DNA from: Clostridiaceae bacterium
GTDB taxonomy: Bacteria > Bacillota > Clostridia > Acetivibrionales > DUMB01
Assembly: GCA_012840085.1 (NCBI GenBank)
Contig: DUMB01000085.1
Span: forward strand, 124,001 to 188,000
DNA length: 64,000 nucleotides
Reading direction: 5' to 3'
The notes beneath the pieces were generated by a model, which worked only from the letters and a program-made list of their open reading frames with translations, was not told where the DNA came from and made no database searches. Position numbers and translations under genes: made by a program. Of this stretch, positions 37,301-46,624 are shown piece after piece (within the stretch, counting starts at the first letter, position 1; every line of letters begins with the position of its first letter).

Positions 37301-37825
37301 GATTGCCACCGGCGAATCCACCAGATTACGGCGGCATTGAGCCTCACAGGGATGCGGGCATACACGGCCGCAGGTAACAGGGAAGGGATTACGGTCTTTG
37401 ATTACCTGAAGAGCCGCACTGAAATTACCGTTTGCTGCATGATGCAAATAAGCCTGGATATCGATATTGGCCGGACAGGTCATGACACAGGGAGCGACAC
37501 AGTCCGCGTTATGATCCGACAAGATCTGCTCCAGGCGGATCTTACGGTAGCTTTTTAGCCTGGGGCTGTTGGTGGTAATTACCATACCCTCACGGATAGG
37601 TGTCTGGCATGCTTTTACATCTCTTTTTTGCTCACCTTCGCCTACCTCTACCAAGCACAACCCGCAGTTTCCATTTGAACGCTCAAGACGGATATCATAG
37701 CACAGATGGGGAATATGAATATCCTCTTGGAGCAAGGCCTGGAGGATGGTCAGATTATCATAGACTTCCATTTCCCGGCCGTTAACAATAACTTTAATCC
37801 GTTTGTTTTTTGTAATGACTTTCAT
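34385..37825 (-). CDS. [FeFe]-hydrogenase fused to a GltD-like NAD(P)H:FAD module
   Basis: 1146 residues. It has an N-terminal [2Fe-2S] ferredoxin domain (CYD..CGLCLVEV..C, ~40-80) and a His-linked and cysteine-rich linker of the GltD type (DCVAPCVMTCPANID, CGRVCPHPCEAQC). Next is an FAD/NAD(P)H oxidoreductase of the glutamate-synthase small-subunit family (GAGPSGL, GGGNTAIDCA, GGDCVTGP), then two [4Fe-4S] sites (CISCGRCIAAC, CVSCGQCVNACPCG). The H-cluster motifs TSCCPGW, VPCIAKKYEA and EVMACPGGCICG follow, and a C-terminal thioredoxin-like [2Fe-2S] piece closes the chain (CTCDAC). A single chain could pass electrons between NAD(P)H, flavin and protons. ATG 37825 has AAGGAG seven bases upstream. 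Confidence 0.92.
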   Translation of the reverse strand: MKVITKNKRIKVIVNGREMEVYDNLTILQALLQEDIHIPHLCYDIRLERSNGNCGLCLVEVGEGEQKRDVKACQTPIREGMVITTNSPRLKSYRKIRLEQILSDHNADCVAPCVMTCPANIDIQAYLHHAANGNFSAALQVIKDRNPFPVTCGRVCPHPCEAQCRRNLVDSPVAINHVKRFIADWDMSQEEPWMPKKKDPTGKRIAIVGAGPSGLTCAYYSAINGHDVTVFERQRYAGGMMRYGIPEYRLPKATLDKEIDIIKNLGVKIMTKKALGTHIRLEDLQRDFDAVYLAIGSWRATPMHIEGENLPGVWLGIQFLEQVTKQADIQVGDTVVVIGGGNTAIDCARTALRKGAKSVKLIYRRTRDEMPAEPYEVEEALHEGVEMLFLMAPTSIISENGRKKLQCIRMQLGEPDRSGRRRPIPIEGSEFEIEADTIIGAIGQSTNTQFLYNDLPVKLNKWGDIEINGKTSQTSEINIFAGGDCVTGPATVIQAVAAGRRAAEAIDSFLMKGYVQESHIDYSCSRGSLEDLPKWDFEHFPKLERAKMPSIGLKEREGNFKEVELGLSEEAAREEAHRCLRCGCNKRYDCDLRKEASAHDIKFEKPIHDRPYIPIVDDHPFIIRDHNKCISCGRCIAACAQVEGPDVLAFYMKHGRQLVGTRSGLPLQETDCVSCGQCVNACPCGALEAKSEKGKVFRALNDPSKTVVAFVAPAVRSVISSHYGIPFDKASGFMAGLLKKLGFDKVFDFSFAADLTIVEETTEFLNRVANKGVMPQFTSCCPGWVNFVERRYPELIPHLSTCKSPQQMMGATVKNHYAKLAGLNKEDLYVVSIVPCIAKKYEAARPEFAPDGIRDVDAVLTSTDMIEMAELTRIDTSSIELQEFDEPYRQVTGAGVLFGASGGVAEAALRMAVEKLTGKVITDHLDFEEVRGFAGLKEATVEANGTTVRVAVISGLHNVEPIVEKIIQGVDVGYDLIEVMACPGGCICGAGHPVPEKVGTLEQRQQVLINIDKTSTYRKSQENPDILNLYKDFYEEANSPLAHKLLHTHYHAVNGDTRCGTVHKKANSAFVTRHITFCTCDACSAKGAHELYAATLEQVKKLKMDSFVEVHTIRLKETHNGQDIYVTLDGQRIDPSKLENLSQNLK

Positions 37826-37889
37826 TGCTAAACTCCTTCTTCTGATGTTTGATAGTTTTTGTGATAAAAATAACAATGTAACCGTATCA

Positions 37890-37917
37890 ATTATATCAGA
37901 AAAGTTGTTGTTTACAA
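37890..37917 (-). promoter_or_regulatory. Candidate hydrogenase promoter
   Basis: On the minus strand TTGTAA (37917-37912), 16-base spacer, TATAAT (37895-37890), giving a ~58-base leader. Confidence 0.55.
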
Positions 37918-37925
37918 TTATGTCA

Positions 37926-38576
37926 AGTTCAAAAAAATCACTTTTTTTGATAAAAATCTTTTATTATATCGGTATTGCCCATATAATTCCTGCTTTAGAA
38001 AAGGCAAGCGTATTTTTTTGCACATAATCATCCGGGCAAGAGTGTGAATAAACGGATTTATATGAACTCTTTCAGGTTTTGGATTCGGCTTTGGTTTTGA
38101 ACTTCCGGAAATCCGATATTGTTCTTAAGTCAGGAGTTGGCATGTTAAAACAACATCCGATGTTTCGAGTACATTCAGTACAAAAAAATAAGGATGGAAA
38201 GCTTTCTACGCGTCCGAACAGGACATAAAATGAAAAGGCAGTAAGGTAAAAAAGTACGAGCATTTCTATAGAAGATTGCACGCCAATTACTATTTTTCCG
38301 AAGAAAATCTATAATGGTGTTGCATAGGGTAAGCATAGGTTGAATCTCCTTTCGAATGATTTGTCGCGATTTCTTTCTGTAAGAGATTTCGATTTTATGC
38401 TCTATTTTTTATGCGTGACAGGAGATATAACAGGGTTTGCAGATATTATGCAAAAGTTTTGTCTGAGTTTATAATTATGGGTTATAATTCCCATAAGGTT
38501 ATTTAAAATAATTTGCAAAAACTTAATCAAAAACCCTGGCTTTAGCAAGGGGAGCAACATATGCGAAGGTGAAAAA
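37926..38576. other. Divergent 650-base spacer without a supported gene
   Basis: It contains only short open frames. Near the right end is a promoter for the two-component system: TTGTCT (38459-38464), 18 bases, TATAAT (38483-38488). Confidence 0.5.
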
Positions 38577-39251
38577 ATGTTTCGGATATTGGTTGTAGAT
38601 GATGATAAAAATACACGCAGGCTGCTGGAAGCAGTTCTGAAGGCTGAAAACTACACTGTTTTTACAGCTGTTAATGGTGAAGACGCGCTTGACGTGATGG
38701 ACAGGGAGCACATTGACCTTGTGGTTCTTGACATTATGATGCCGAAAATGGATGGATACGAGTTTACCAAAGTGTTGCGGAAAGCGAATAATAATCTGCC
38801 CATTTTGATGGTTTCAGCAAAACAATTGCCGGAGGACAGGCACAAGGGTTTTATTGTCGGGACAGATGACTATATTACAAAGCCTATTGACGTGGAAGAA
38901 ATGCTGTTACGAATCAAGGCACTTCTTCGCCGCGCACAAATAGCCAGCGAAAAGAAGATTGTTATAGGTGATGTAGTACTTGATTATGACAGTTTAACGG
39001 TTTCAAAAAACGGTGAGGTTCATGAGCTGCCTCAAAAGGAATTTATGCTTCTTTTCAAATTGCTCTCTTACCCCGGGAAGATTTTTACCCGTATCCAGCT
39101 GATGGACGAAATATGGGGCAGTGACAGCGAATCTGGCTGGCAGACGTTAACCGTTCATATTGGAAGATTGCGAAAACGCTTTGAAGGATGGGAAGAATTC
39201 GAAATCGTATCTGTAAGGGGGCTGGGCTATAAGGCGGTGAAAAAAGTATGA
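38577..39251 (+). CDS. OmpR-family response regulator
   Basis: 224 residues. The receiver domain has acidic VVDDD at the start, phosphoacceptor Asp in LVVLDIMMPKMDG (~54) and Lys in DYITKPID (~102). It is followed by a winged-helix DNA-binding domain (QLMDEIWGSDSESGWQTLTVHIGRLRKRF). The histidine kinase gene overlaps by four bases (ATGA), so the pair is coupled. The likely target is the following chaperone/ABC gene group, by analogy with transporter-linked systems; inference only. Confidence 0.93.
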   Translation: MFRILVVDDDKNTRRLLEAVLKAENYTVFTAVNGEDALDVMDREHIDLVVLDIMMPKMDGYEFTKVLRKANNNLPILMVSAKQLPEDRHKGFIVGTDDYITKPIDVEEMLLRIKALLRRAQIASEKKIVIGDVVLDYDSLTVSKNGEVHELPQKEFMLLFKLLSYPGKIFTRIQLMDEIWGSDSESGWQTLTVHIGRLRKRFEGWEEFEIVSVRGLGYKAVKKV

Positions 39252-40303
39252 AACTGAAAGAACGGAAGCACCGTTTGGCTTTGACTTTGCTGTTTTCAGG
39301 CGTGGTATTTTTCTTTTTTATTATCACAATGGCCGTAGTTGGCGGGGTTATTATTTTTTTGATTCACCGCGGAGTGCTGGAGCCAAGTGGTGATGTTCCC
39401 AAAAGCTATCATCTGATTATCAGAATGATGATAACAAGTGTGCTTCTCGGTGTGATCCTGACTGCTGTTATCAGCCGTTTTCCCCTTAAACCTGTAAATC
39501 AGATTATAAATGCAATGAACCGTCTTGCTTCCGGCGACTATAAAACGCGCCTTCATTTCGGGAAAGCTCTCAGCAAGCACCCGACAGCTGTGGAAATATG
39601 CAAAAGCTTCAACAATCTGGCGGAGGAACTTGAAAAGACGGAAATACTCCGTTCGGATTTCATTAATAATTTTTCCCATGAGTTCAAAACTCCGATTGTT
39701 TCCATCGCAGGATTTGCAAAGCTTCTCAAGCACGGAAATCTAACAGAAGAGCAAAAAGCGGAGTATATAGACATTATTGAGGAAGAATCCCTTCGCCTTT
39801 CCGTAATGGCGACAAACGTGCTTAATCTTACGAAGGTGGAGAATCAGACAATTCTGACCGGGGTGTCGGAATACAATCTTTCCGAACAGATCAGAAACTG
39901 TGTGCTGCTTCTTGAAAACAAGTGGAGCAAAAAGAATATTACTCCAGAGCTTGATTTCGGAGAATATTACATCAACGCCAACGAGGAAATGCTCAAACAA
40001 GTATGGATAAACCTCATAGATAATGCTATCAAATATGGCGATGAAGGCACTGAAGTTCGTATAGACATTACAGAAACTGAAGATAACATATTTGTTTCTG
40101 TTTCCGACACTGGCGTAGAGATTCCTCCGGAAGCAAAGGAAAAGATTTTCCGGAAATTTTACCAGGTGGATGAGTCCCATTCAAGTGAAGGCAATGGTCT
40201 AGGGCTTGCCGTGGTTAAAAAAATCATCGAATTGCACAGTGGTGATATTACCGTGTCTTCGGGAAATCATAAAACAGTATTTACAGTATCACTGCCTAAA
40301 TAA
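39248..40303 (+). CDS. Sensor histidine kinase
   Basis: 351 residues. Two TM helices (~14-36 and ~60-80) flank a very short external loop of ~22 residues. A HAMP region follows, then HisKA NFSHEFKTPIVSIAGF (~145, phospho-His) and HATPase_c with NLIDNAIKYG and GNGLGLAVVKKI. The small loop suggests sensing within the membrane or through a partner such as the ABC transporter, as in BceS-type intramembrane kinases. Confidence 0.92.
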   Translation: MKLKERKHRLALTLLFSGVVFFFFIITMAVVGGVIIFLIHRGVLEPSGDVPKSYHLIIRMMITSVLLGVILTAVISRFPLKPVNQIINAMNRLASGDYKTRLHFGKALSKHPTAVEICKSFNNLAEELEKTEILRSDFINNFSHEFKTPIVSIAGFAKLLKHGNLTEEQKAEYIDIIEEESLRLSVMATNVLNLTKVENQTILTGVSEYNLSEQIRNCVLLLENKWSKKNITPELDFGEYYINANEEMLKQVWINLIDNAIKYGDEGTEVRIDITETEDNIFVSVSDTGVEIPPEAKEKIFRKFYQVDESHSSEGNGLGLAVVKKIIELHSGDITVSSGNHKTVFTVSLPK

Positions 40304-40377
40304 CCCCTAAATAGCACCGTAGTATTTACCCCGATATATTCATATATGGCGAATAATCAAGGGAAATTGATATCATG

Positions 40378-40416
40378 AGGAAGCTGCAGAAAATAACCTG
40401 TTAGCTTCCTTGTTTA
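40378..40416 (+). terminator. Terminator after the two-component system
   Basis: AGGAAGCT (40378-40385) pairs with AGCTTCCT (40403-40410), extended by CAG/CTG, followed by TGTTTATTTT. Confidence 0.7.
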
Positions 40417-40444
40417 TTTTCAGTTTAGAATGAAGCCGTATAAT
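40417..40444 (+). promoter_or_regulatory. Promoter of the chaperone/ABC genes
   Basis: TTTTCA (40417-40422), 16 bases, TATAAT (40439-40444), 35 bases before the zinc-ribbon gene. It makes that group a separate transcript from the two-component system. Confidence 0.55.
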
Positions 40445-40478
40445 CTGAGTCACAACCTGAACAGAAGGAAGAGTGAGC

Positions 40479-40901
40479 ATGAAAAAGTGGTTTAGCAATT
40501 TGGGCTATAAGCTCCGGCATTTTATGCAGGGAAGATACGGATATGACGAATTATCCAGCTTCTTTTTTATTTGCGGATTTGTCCTGTTACTTTTGTCGTA
40601 TATTCCGTATCTGAAAATTTTATATATAATTTCGTTTATTTTGCTGATGTGGTCATTGCGTCGGGCATTTTCAAAAAACATATACAAGCGGCAGATGGAA
40701 AGGCAGAAATACCTGACAAGCAAAAACAAGATCAAGCAGAAATTTTTACTTTTTAAAAATGTCTGGCGGGACAGGAAGACACATAAATATTTTAAATGCC
40801 CGTATTGCAAGTCAGTCATACGCATCAGCAAACCGGGAAAGGGCAAAACAATAGCTATTCATTGTCCGAAATGTGGGCAGGAATGTAAAAAAAGGACATA
40901 G
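40479..40901 (+). CDS. Membrane protein with C-terminal zinc ribbon
   Basis: 140 residues from ATG 40479 (GAAGGAAGAG upstream). Two adjacent hydrophobic segments (~28-60) are followed by a basic stretch and a zinc ribbon FKCPYCKSVIRI...IHCPKCGQECKKR (two C-x2-C pairs). It is unrecognised as a family with a known role. Its place directly before membrane J-protein and DnaK genes suggests a membrane-linked chaperone cofactor. The gene tail is expanded into tandem repeats. Confidence 0.7.
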   Translation: MKKWFSNLGYKLRHFMQGRYGYDELSSFFFICGFVLLLLSYIPYLKILYIISFILLMWSLRRAFSKNIYKRQMERQKYLTSKNKIKQKFLLFKNVWRDRKTHKYFKCPYCKSVIRISKPGKGKTIAIHCPKCGQECKKRT

Positions 40902-41010
40902 GGAAAGACATACAAAAAGAGACTTACAAAAAGAGAAATGGAAAAAGATAAATACAAAAAGATAAATACAAAAAGAGAAATACAGAAAGAGAAATACAGA
41001 AAGAGTGACA
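40895..41010. repeat. 14-bp tandem repeat after the zinc-ribbon gene
   Basis: Seven to eight 14-bp units, consensus AGAGAAATACAAAA (clearest at 40946-41001), beginning at the gene's stop region. Confidence 0.85.
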
Positions 41011-41085
41011 AACTGAAAGAGGCAGGCAAATTTAACATAAAGAAAGGCGGACAGAGCAAAAGAACAAAATGAAAGAGGTAGAGAT

Positions 41086-41586
41086 ATGATTGACCCCTAC
41101 AAAGTTCTAGGTGTATCACCGGGAGCGTCTCAGGATGAAATAAAAAAAGCATACAGGAAAAAAGCAAAGGAATATCATCCCGACCTGCACCCAAATGACC
41201 CGGAGGCAGCGCGAAAGATGAATGAGATCAATGAGGCATATGATTTGCTCCAGAACCCGGAGAAATACAAGGCAAGGCAGGAGCAGGAACAGAGAAAGTA
41301 TCAGTATCGCTCGTATACCGGTGGGTATGGACAGACAGGCCAGCCAGGTGCAAATCAGGGATACGGATGGTATCAGGGTGCCGGCGGTTGGTATAGAAAT
41401 TTTGAAACCTTTGATTTTGATGACATCTTTGGATTTGACACAAGACAATATAATACGGCACCTCGTCAAAGGAATATTTATTGGCCTTTTGGCTTCATAG
41501 GCAGGATAATTTTAGGCATTATCCTGGTGCGTTCAGTATTTTATTTGGCTCAAGTGCTGTTCTACAGCTTATTATTCGGTTTTTAA
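41086..41586 (+). CDS. Membrane-anchored J-domain protein
   Basis: 166 residues. The N-terminal J domain has the HPD tripeptide (EYHPDLHP, ~31-36) that stimulates Hsp70 ATPase. A Gly/Tyr/Gln-rich linker follows (~75-115), then an acidic [10 protein letters not shown] patch and a C-terminal TM helix (~135-160). It lacks the zinc-finger and C-terminal domains of DnaJ. It pairs with the DnaK encoded 38 bases later. The last codons and stop are duplicated in the spacer. Confidence 0.88.
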   Translation: MIDPYKVLGVSPGASQDEIKKAYRKKAKEYHPDLHPNDPEAARKMNEINEAYDLLQNPEKYKARQEQEQRKYQYRSYTGGYGQTGQPGANQGYGWYQGAGGWYRNFETFDFDDIFGFDTRQYNTAPRQRNIYWPFGFIGRIILGIILVRSVFYLAQVLFYSLLFGF

Positions 41587-41608
41587 CATATATTATCCGT
41601 TTTTAACA
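41571..41608. repeat. 21-bp duplication over the J-protein stop
   Basis: ATTATTCGGTTTTTAACA (41571-41588, stop inside) recurs as ATTATCCGTTTTTAACA at 41592-41608. Confidence 0.85.
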
Positions 41609-41624
41609 GAAAGGAATTGTAATC

Positions 41625-43418
41625 ATGGGGAAAACAATAGGAATAGATTTGGGCACAACAAACAGTTGTGTTTCCGTGGTGGAGGGTGGCAAGCCGGTTA
41701 TCATCCCAAACGAAAATGGCAACAGGACAACGCCGAGCGTTGTTGCCTTTACAAAAGACGGAGAAAGGCTTGTTGGCGAGCAGGCGGTTCGGCAGGCGGT
41801 TATAAACAGCAAACGGACAATCAGCTCGGTCAAACGTTTCATGGGTTCAGACTGGAAAAAGGAAATTGATGGCAAATTATATTCTCCTCAGGAGATCAGT
41901 GCAATGATTTTGCGAAAGCTGAAAGCAGATGCGGAAGCCTATCTTGGGGAGGAAGTAACGGATGCCGTTATCACCGTTCCTGCATACTTCAACGATATTC
42001 AAAGGCAGGCAACAAAGGATGCCGGAAGGATTGCAGGCTTAAACGTCAAACGTATCATCAATGAGCCGACCAGTGCTGCCCTTGCCTATGGCCTCGACAA
42101 CGGCACCCCGCAGAAAATAATGGTTTATGACCTGGGTGGAGGTACCTTTGACGTTTCCATTATTGAGATTGGCGAAGGTGTGATCGAAGTTTTGGCAACC
42201 AATGGTGACAATCACCTTGGTGGCGACGACTTTGACGAGCGGATTGTAAACTATTTGACCGATATGATTAAAAAGGAACATCACGTTGACGTGAGCCGGG
42301 ATTTCGCGGCTTTGCAAAGAATAAAGCAAGCTGCGGAACTGGCGAAAAAAGAACTGTCTTATTCTGAAAACAGCTATATTGCGCTGCCTTATCTGACACT
42401 GTCCCGCGGCACTCCAATAAATTTCGAATATACACTTACACGTGCCAGGTTCAATGAATTGACACGAGATTTGGTTGAAAAAACTGCTATTCCCGTGAAA
42501 AACGCACTGGCTGATGCGGGCATTACTGCTTCAGAGCTGTCAAAAGTGCTGCTGGTGGGCGGCTCTACGAGAATCCCTGCTGTGCAGGAAATGGTCAGGA
42601 CACTTACGGGAATCCTTCCGTCAAAGAACATCAACCCCGATGAATGTGTGGCACAGGGGGCGGCAGTGCAGGGTGATACGCTTTCCGAAGGCTCGATGAC
42701 ACTCTACGGTAAGAACAGTATTCTCTTGCTTGACGTCACACCATTGAGTCTTTCCATTGAAACAGTGGGTGGCGTTGCCACCCGGCTTATTGAAAGGAAT
42801 ACAACCCTTCCCGTTCGTTATTCGCGAATATTTACTACGGCGGCACCCTTTCAGCGAAGCGTTGAAATCAATGTTTTGCAGGGTGAGCGTCCAATGGCAA
42901 GAGACAACAAGTCTATCGGAAAATTCAGACTGAATGGTATCAAACTTGCTCCTGCGGGTGTACCGCAGATTGAAGTAACCTTTGACATTGATGTAAACGG
43001 AATTCTGAAGGTTTCTGCAAAGGACCTGGATACCGGCAGGGAACAATCCATTACTATCACCGGCAATGAGCGTATGTCCGATGAAGAGATCCAACAGGCA
43101 ATCCGTGATGCGGAGAAATACGCATCACAGGACGGCATCCGCCGGCAGGCACTCGAAATAAAGACAGAAGCAAGCAAGTGCCTGACTATCGCAAAAACGG
43201 CGCTTGACAAAAGCAAAAAAGAGATTTCAAAAGAAGAAAAAAAACAGATAAAGACCGGTATTGCCAATCTTGAAAAGCTTCTGATGAAGGCAAAACCGGA
43301 CAAGATGACTAACGATGATATTTCAGCTATCAGGGAAGCCATTGGACATCTAGAACTATGTAGTGCCAATGCTTGCCGGATAGCAGGTATTGACCGGGAA
43401 TACAAAAAGGAGACGTGA
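41625..43418 (+). CDS. DnaK-like Hsp70 chaperone (accessory copy)
   Basis: 597 residues with complete Hsp70 signatures: [14 protein letters not shown] (~4), [13 protein letters not shown] (~165), [14 protein letters not shown] (~310), substrate domain [16 protein letters not shown] (~365) and a helical lid. The C-terminal disordered tail is short. There is no grpE, hrcA or canonical dnaJ nearby, so this is probably a second, specialised Hsp70 working with the membrane J-protein. The adjacent ABC start is within 20 bases, implying one transcript. Confidence 0.92.
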   Translation: MGKTIGIDLGTTNSCVSVVEGGKPVIIPNENGNRTTPSVVAFTKDGERLVGEQAVRQAVINSKRTISSVKRFMGSDWKKEIDGKLYSPQEISAMILRKLKADAEAYLGEEVTDAVITVPAYFNDIQRQATKDAGRIAGLNVKRIINEPTSAALAYGLDNGTPQKIMVYDLGGGTFDVSIIEIGEGVIEVLATNGDNHLGGDDFDERIVNYLTDMIKKEHHVDVSRDFAALQRIKQAAELAKKELSYSENSYIALPYLTLSRGTPINFEYTLTRARFNELTRDLVEKTAIPVKNALADAGITASELSKVLLVGGSTRIPAVQEMVRTLTGILPSKNINPDECVAQGAAVQGDTLSEGSMTLYGKNSILLLDVTPLSLSIETVGGVATRLIERNTTLPVRYSRIFTTAAPFQRSVEINVLQGERPMARDNKSIGKFRLNGIKLAPAGVPQIEVTFDIDVNGILKVSAKDLDTGREQSITITGNERMSDEEIQQAIRDAEKYASQDGIRRQALEIKTEASKCLTIAKTALDKSKKEISKEEKKQIKTGIANLEKLLMKAKPDKMTNDDISAIREAIGHLELCSANACRIAGIDREYKKET

Positions 43419-43420
43419 CA

Positions 43421-46420
43421 ATGCTTGAACTGAAAAATATCACAAAAATATATTCTTCCGCAGGCGAAGATGTGCATGCGCTGAAAGGAATTGATCTGAA
43501 GTTTCGCGAAAGCGAATTTGTAGCAATACTAGGGCCATCCGGTTGTGGAAAAACGACCATGCTGAACATCATAGGCGGTCTTGACAGCTACACCTCCGGT
43601 GATCTCATTATCAACGGAAGGTCAACCAAAGAGTATAAAGACAGGGATTGGGACGCTTACCGCAATCATTCCGTAGGATTCGTATTTCAAAGCTATAATC
43701 TGATTCCGCATCAGACTGTGTTGTCTAATGTGGAGCTTGCATTAACCCTTACCGGCGTATCCAAAAAGGAACGCCGTAAGCGTGCAAAAGAGGCACTTGA
43801 AAAAGTGGGCCTGGCAAGTCAGCTGCGAAAAAAGCCTGCTGAATTATCCGGCGGTCAAATGCAACGTGTTGCCATTGCCCGTGCCATAGTAAACAATCCG
43901 GATATCATACTGGCAGATGAACCTACCGGTGCGCTTGACACCGAGACAAGCGTTCAGGTAATGGACATTCTGAAAGAAATAGCCAAGGATCGGCTTGTCA
44001 TTATGGTTACACATAACCCGGACCTTGCTGAGAAATATTCCACCCGTATTGTCCGGATGCTTGACGGAAAAATTATTGATGACAGCAGGCCGCTTACTGC
44101 TGAAGAGGAAAAGAAGGAAATGGAAAAGGCACAGGAAAAGAAAATAGAAGCGCACAAAAAGAAAATGCCTTCCATGTCCTTTGGAACGTCCTTCGGTTTG
44201 TCACTAAAAAATCTTATTACAAAGAAAGGCAGGGCTGCGCTGACATCGTTCGCAGGCTCTATTGGTATTATCGGTATTGCGCTTATTTACGCAGTATCCC
44301 AGGGAACAACCGCTTTTATCGATTCGGTACAGGAGGATACGCTATCTTCTTATCCATTGACAATTGAAGCACAAAGCGTGGACATGTCAACTCTGATCTC
44401 CACATTTATGGGGAAAGCACAGTCGATTTCCGAACACGAGGACGATGCAGTATATCAGAAAGCAATGCTCTACGAGATGATGAATTCAATGAATTCACTC
44501 GAAATAAAGCAAAACGATCTGAAGGCTTTTAAAGAATATATTGAAGCACAACGCGCTGACGAAAACAGCAAGCTTCATACCGCGCTGTCAGGAGTGCAAT
44601 ATTCTTATGACTTGGATTTGCTGATATACACCAGGAATGTCGACGGGACCATTATCCGTTCCGACAGGCAAACATTGATGAATGAAATTATGAAAAAATA
44701 CGCCGGCTTGGATATGTCATCGTTGCTCGCTCTGCGGGAACAAACGGTAATGGGCAGTTCGACATCCATTATGGAGTCGTCAATGTCACTTTGGAAAGAA
44801 TTGCTGCCTGGAGACGATGGCAAACTTGTCAACAATGTTACCAAAAAACAATATGACATAATATACGGAAGATGGCCGTCCGGTTACAACGAGATTGTTC
44901 TTTTTGTGGATGAGAACAATGAGATAGACGACCTGACTCTTTATGCCCTTGGATTGAAATCGGAAAAAGAAATCGATGCATTGATGGAAACAGCACTAAA
45001 TAAGACAACTGTGGATTATGAAATTCAGAAATGGTCCTTTGAAGAAATATGTAATATGGATTTCCGCACCATTCTGAATTCCGATTGCTACACATACGAT
45101 GAAAAGACAGGAACCTATACCGATCTGCGGGAATCGGAAGCAGGACTGAAATATTTGTATGACAATGCACTGACACTTCGTGTGGTGGGTATTGCAAAAC
45201 CAAGCGACGATGCGATTTCCTTAGGTTCAAACGCATCCATAGGTTACACACACAAGCTGACTGAATATGTCATTGAAAAGGCGAAAGAATCCGATGCCGT
45301 AAAAGCGCAGCTTGCGGATCCGTCAACCGACATTTTCACCGGATTGCCGTTTAAAGACTCTGACGGAAAACTGACTGATGAAAAGAAAGCTGCCGGTTTC
45401 AGAGAATATATTTCATCTCTCGATACTGCCGGAAAAGCAGCGGCTTATGTAAAGATTATGAGCATTCCGCCGGAAGAAGAAGTGAAAGGATTCGTTTCGG
45501 GTACCCTTGCGAACATGAAACGTGATGAAATGGAAGCGTTGATTGCTCCCGCATTGGCGGAACAAACGGGGATGGCGGCGGAAACGGCAGCAGAGTATAT
45601 TTCATCTTTGAGTGATGAAGATATTTCGGGTATGTTATCTCAGGCACTTGAAGAGCAGTTCAAGGCGCAGTATGCAGCCAAAGTTGCCGAGCAGATGGGT
45701 TCAATGACAAACGAACAACTTGCGGCAGCACTTGATATGGCAATGGAGCAATTCACAGAAGAACAATGTGCTGTATACTATGACGAGTTGCTGGAATTCT
45801 CGGATTCTACCTATGATGATAATTTGATCAGGCTCGGGCTTGTAGATTTCGACAGCCCTTCAGCGATTAATCTCTATGCGTCAACCTTTGCTGATAAGGA
45901 AGTGATAGAGGAAGTAATTTCGGAGTACAATGAAAGCGTTGACGATTTAAAAGAAATCAAATATACAGACTATGTAGGGCTGATAATGTCCTCCGTAACC
46001 ACTATTATAGACGCGATTACATACGTGCTCATTGCATTCGTTGCGGTATCGCTGATCGTATCATCTATTATGATCGGTGTTATCACCCTGATTTCAGTAC
46101 AGGAGCGCACTAAGGAAATCGGAATTCTTCGCGCCATCGGTGCGTCGAAGAAAAATGTGTCCAGCATGTTCACTGCTGAAACCGTTATTATAGGATTTAC
46201 TTCAGGCATGCTTGGTGTATTGATTACCTACTTGCTGTGCATACCAATTAACCTGATACTCCACCGCCTGACAGGACTTAACAACCTTTCCGCTTTCCTT
46301 CCGCCGCAGGCAGCAGTTGTTCTTGTTGTGATCAGTATGCTCCTGACGCTGATTGCAGGTATCATTCCTTCCCGCAGCGCTGCAAGGAAAGATCCTGTTG
46401 TGGCATTGAGAACTGAGTGA
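43421..46420 (+). CDS. MacB-like ABC transporter, ATPase fused to FtsX permease
   Basis: 999 residues from ATG 43421 (AAGGAG eight bases upstream; GTG 43415 overlaps the dnaK stop). The N-terminal ATPase has GPSGCGKTT (~39), ELSGGQMQRVAIARA (~140) and LADEPTGALD (~163). TM1 follows at ~280-300, then a ~540-residue external domain, then three TM helices of an FtsX/MacB permease (~850-995). Such mechanotransmission pumps export or strip peptides and lipoproteins without moving substrate through the membrane. The unusually large external domain and the neighbouring sensor kinase fit a peptide-antibiotic or envelope-stress role; inference. Confidence 0.9.
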   Translation: MLELKNITKIYSSAGEDVHALKGIDLKFRESEFVAILGPSGCGKTTMLNIIGGLDSYTSGDLIINGRSTKEYKDRDWDAYRNHSVGFVFQSYNLIPHQTVLSNVELALTLTGVSKKERRKRAKEALEKVGLASQLRKKPAELSGGQMQRVAIARAIVNNPDIILADEPTGALDTETSVQVMDILKEIAKDRLVIMVTHNPDLAEKYSTRIVRMLDGKIIDDSRPLTAEEEKKEMEKAQEKKIEAHKKKMPSMSFGTSFGLSLKNLITKKGRAALTSFAGSIGIIGIALIYAVSQGTTAFIDSVQEDTLSSYPLTIEAQSVDMSTLISTFMGKAQSISEHEDDAVYQKAMLYEMMNSMNSLEIKQNDLKAFKEYIEAQRADENSKLHTALSGVQYSYDLDLLIYTRNVDGTIIRSDRQTLMNEIMKKYAGLDMSSLLALREQTVMGSSTSIMESSMSLWKELLPGDDGKLVNNVTKKQYDIIYGRWPSGYNEIVLFVDENNEIDDLTLYALGLKSEKEIDALMETALNKTTVDYEIQKWSFEEICNMDFRTILNSDCYTYDEKTGTYTDLRESEAGLKYLYDNALTLRVVGIAKPSDDAISLGSNASIGYTHKLTEYVIEKAKESDAVKAQLADPSTDIFTGLPFKDSDGKLTDEKKAAGFREYISSLDTAGKAAAYVKIMSIPPEEEVKGFVSGTLANMKRDEMEALIAPALAEQTGMAAETAAEYISSLSDEDISGMLSQALEEQFKAQYAAKVAEQMGSMTNEQLAAALDMAMEQFTEEQCAVYYDELLEFSDSTYDDNLIRLGLVDFDSPSAINLYASTFADKEVIEEVISEYNESVDDLKEIKYTDYVGLIMSSVTTIIDAITYVLIAFVAVSLIVSSIMIGVITLISVQERTKEIGILRAIGASKKNVSSMFTAETVIIGFTSGMLGVLITYLLCIPINLILHRLTGLNNLSAFLPPQAAVVLVVISMLLTLIAGIIPSRSAARKDPVVALRTE

Positions 46421-46535
46421 TTAAGTTAATGGATATGAGTTATTTAGTCAAGCTAACATATTAAGCTATTGAGTCAAGCTAATATTTTTAAATGAAACTA
46501 TACTCATTTACCCCACTTATCCTCAATTCACCGAA

Positions 46536-46556
46536 AACCCTGATTTTATCAGGGTT
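46536..46556 (+). terminator. Terminator after the ABC gene
   Basis: AACCCTGA-TTTTA-TCAGGGTT then CTTGGTGTTTTT. The stem matches the tmRNA terminator. Before it, 46430-46490 holds a degenerate duplication (GAGTCAAGCTAATATT type). Confidence 0.65.
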
Positions 46557-46624
46557 CTTGGTGTTTTTGGCTTTTTATATTTTTGTTGCTGTTAACATTA
46601 CAGTTATTATTATAGATATTATTG

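Noticed and set aside
37947..37960. Second FNR-like box, TTGATAAAAATCTT, near the hydrogenase promoter
   Set aside because: Two mismatches in the right half-site and no consistent distance to the candidate -10; likely chance in AT-rich DNA.
38072..38281. 69-codon minus-strand frame with several cysteines
   Set aside because: No ribosome site and no family resemblance I can defend; a transposase remnant was considered but no motif supports it.
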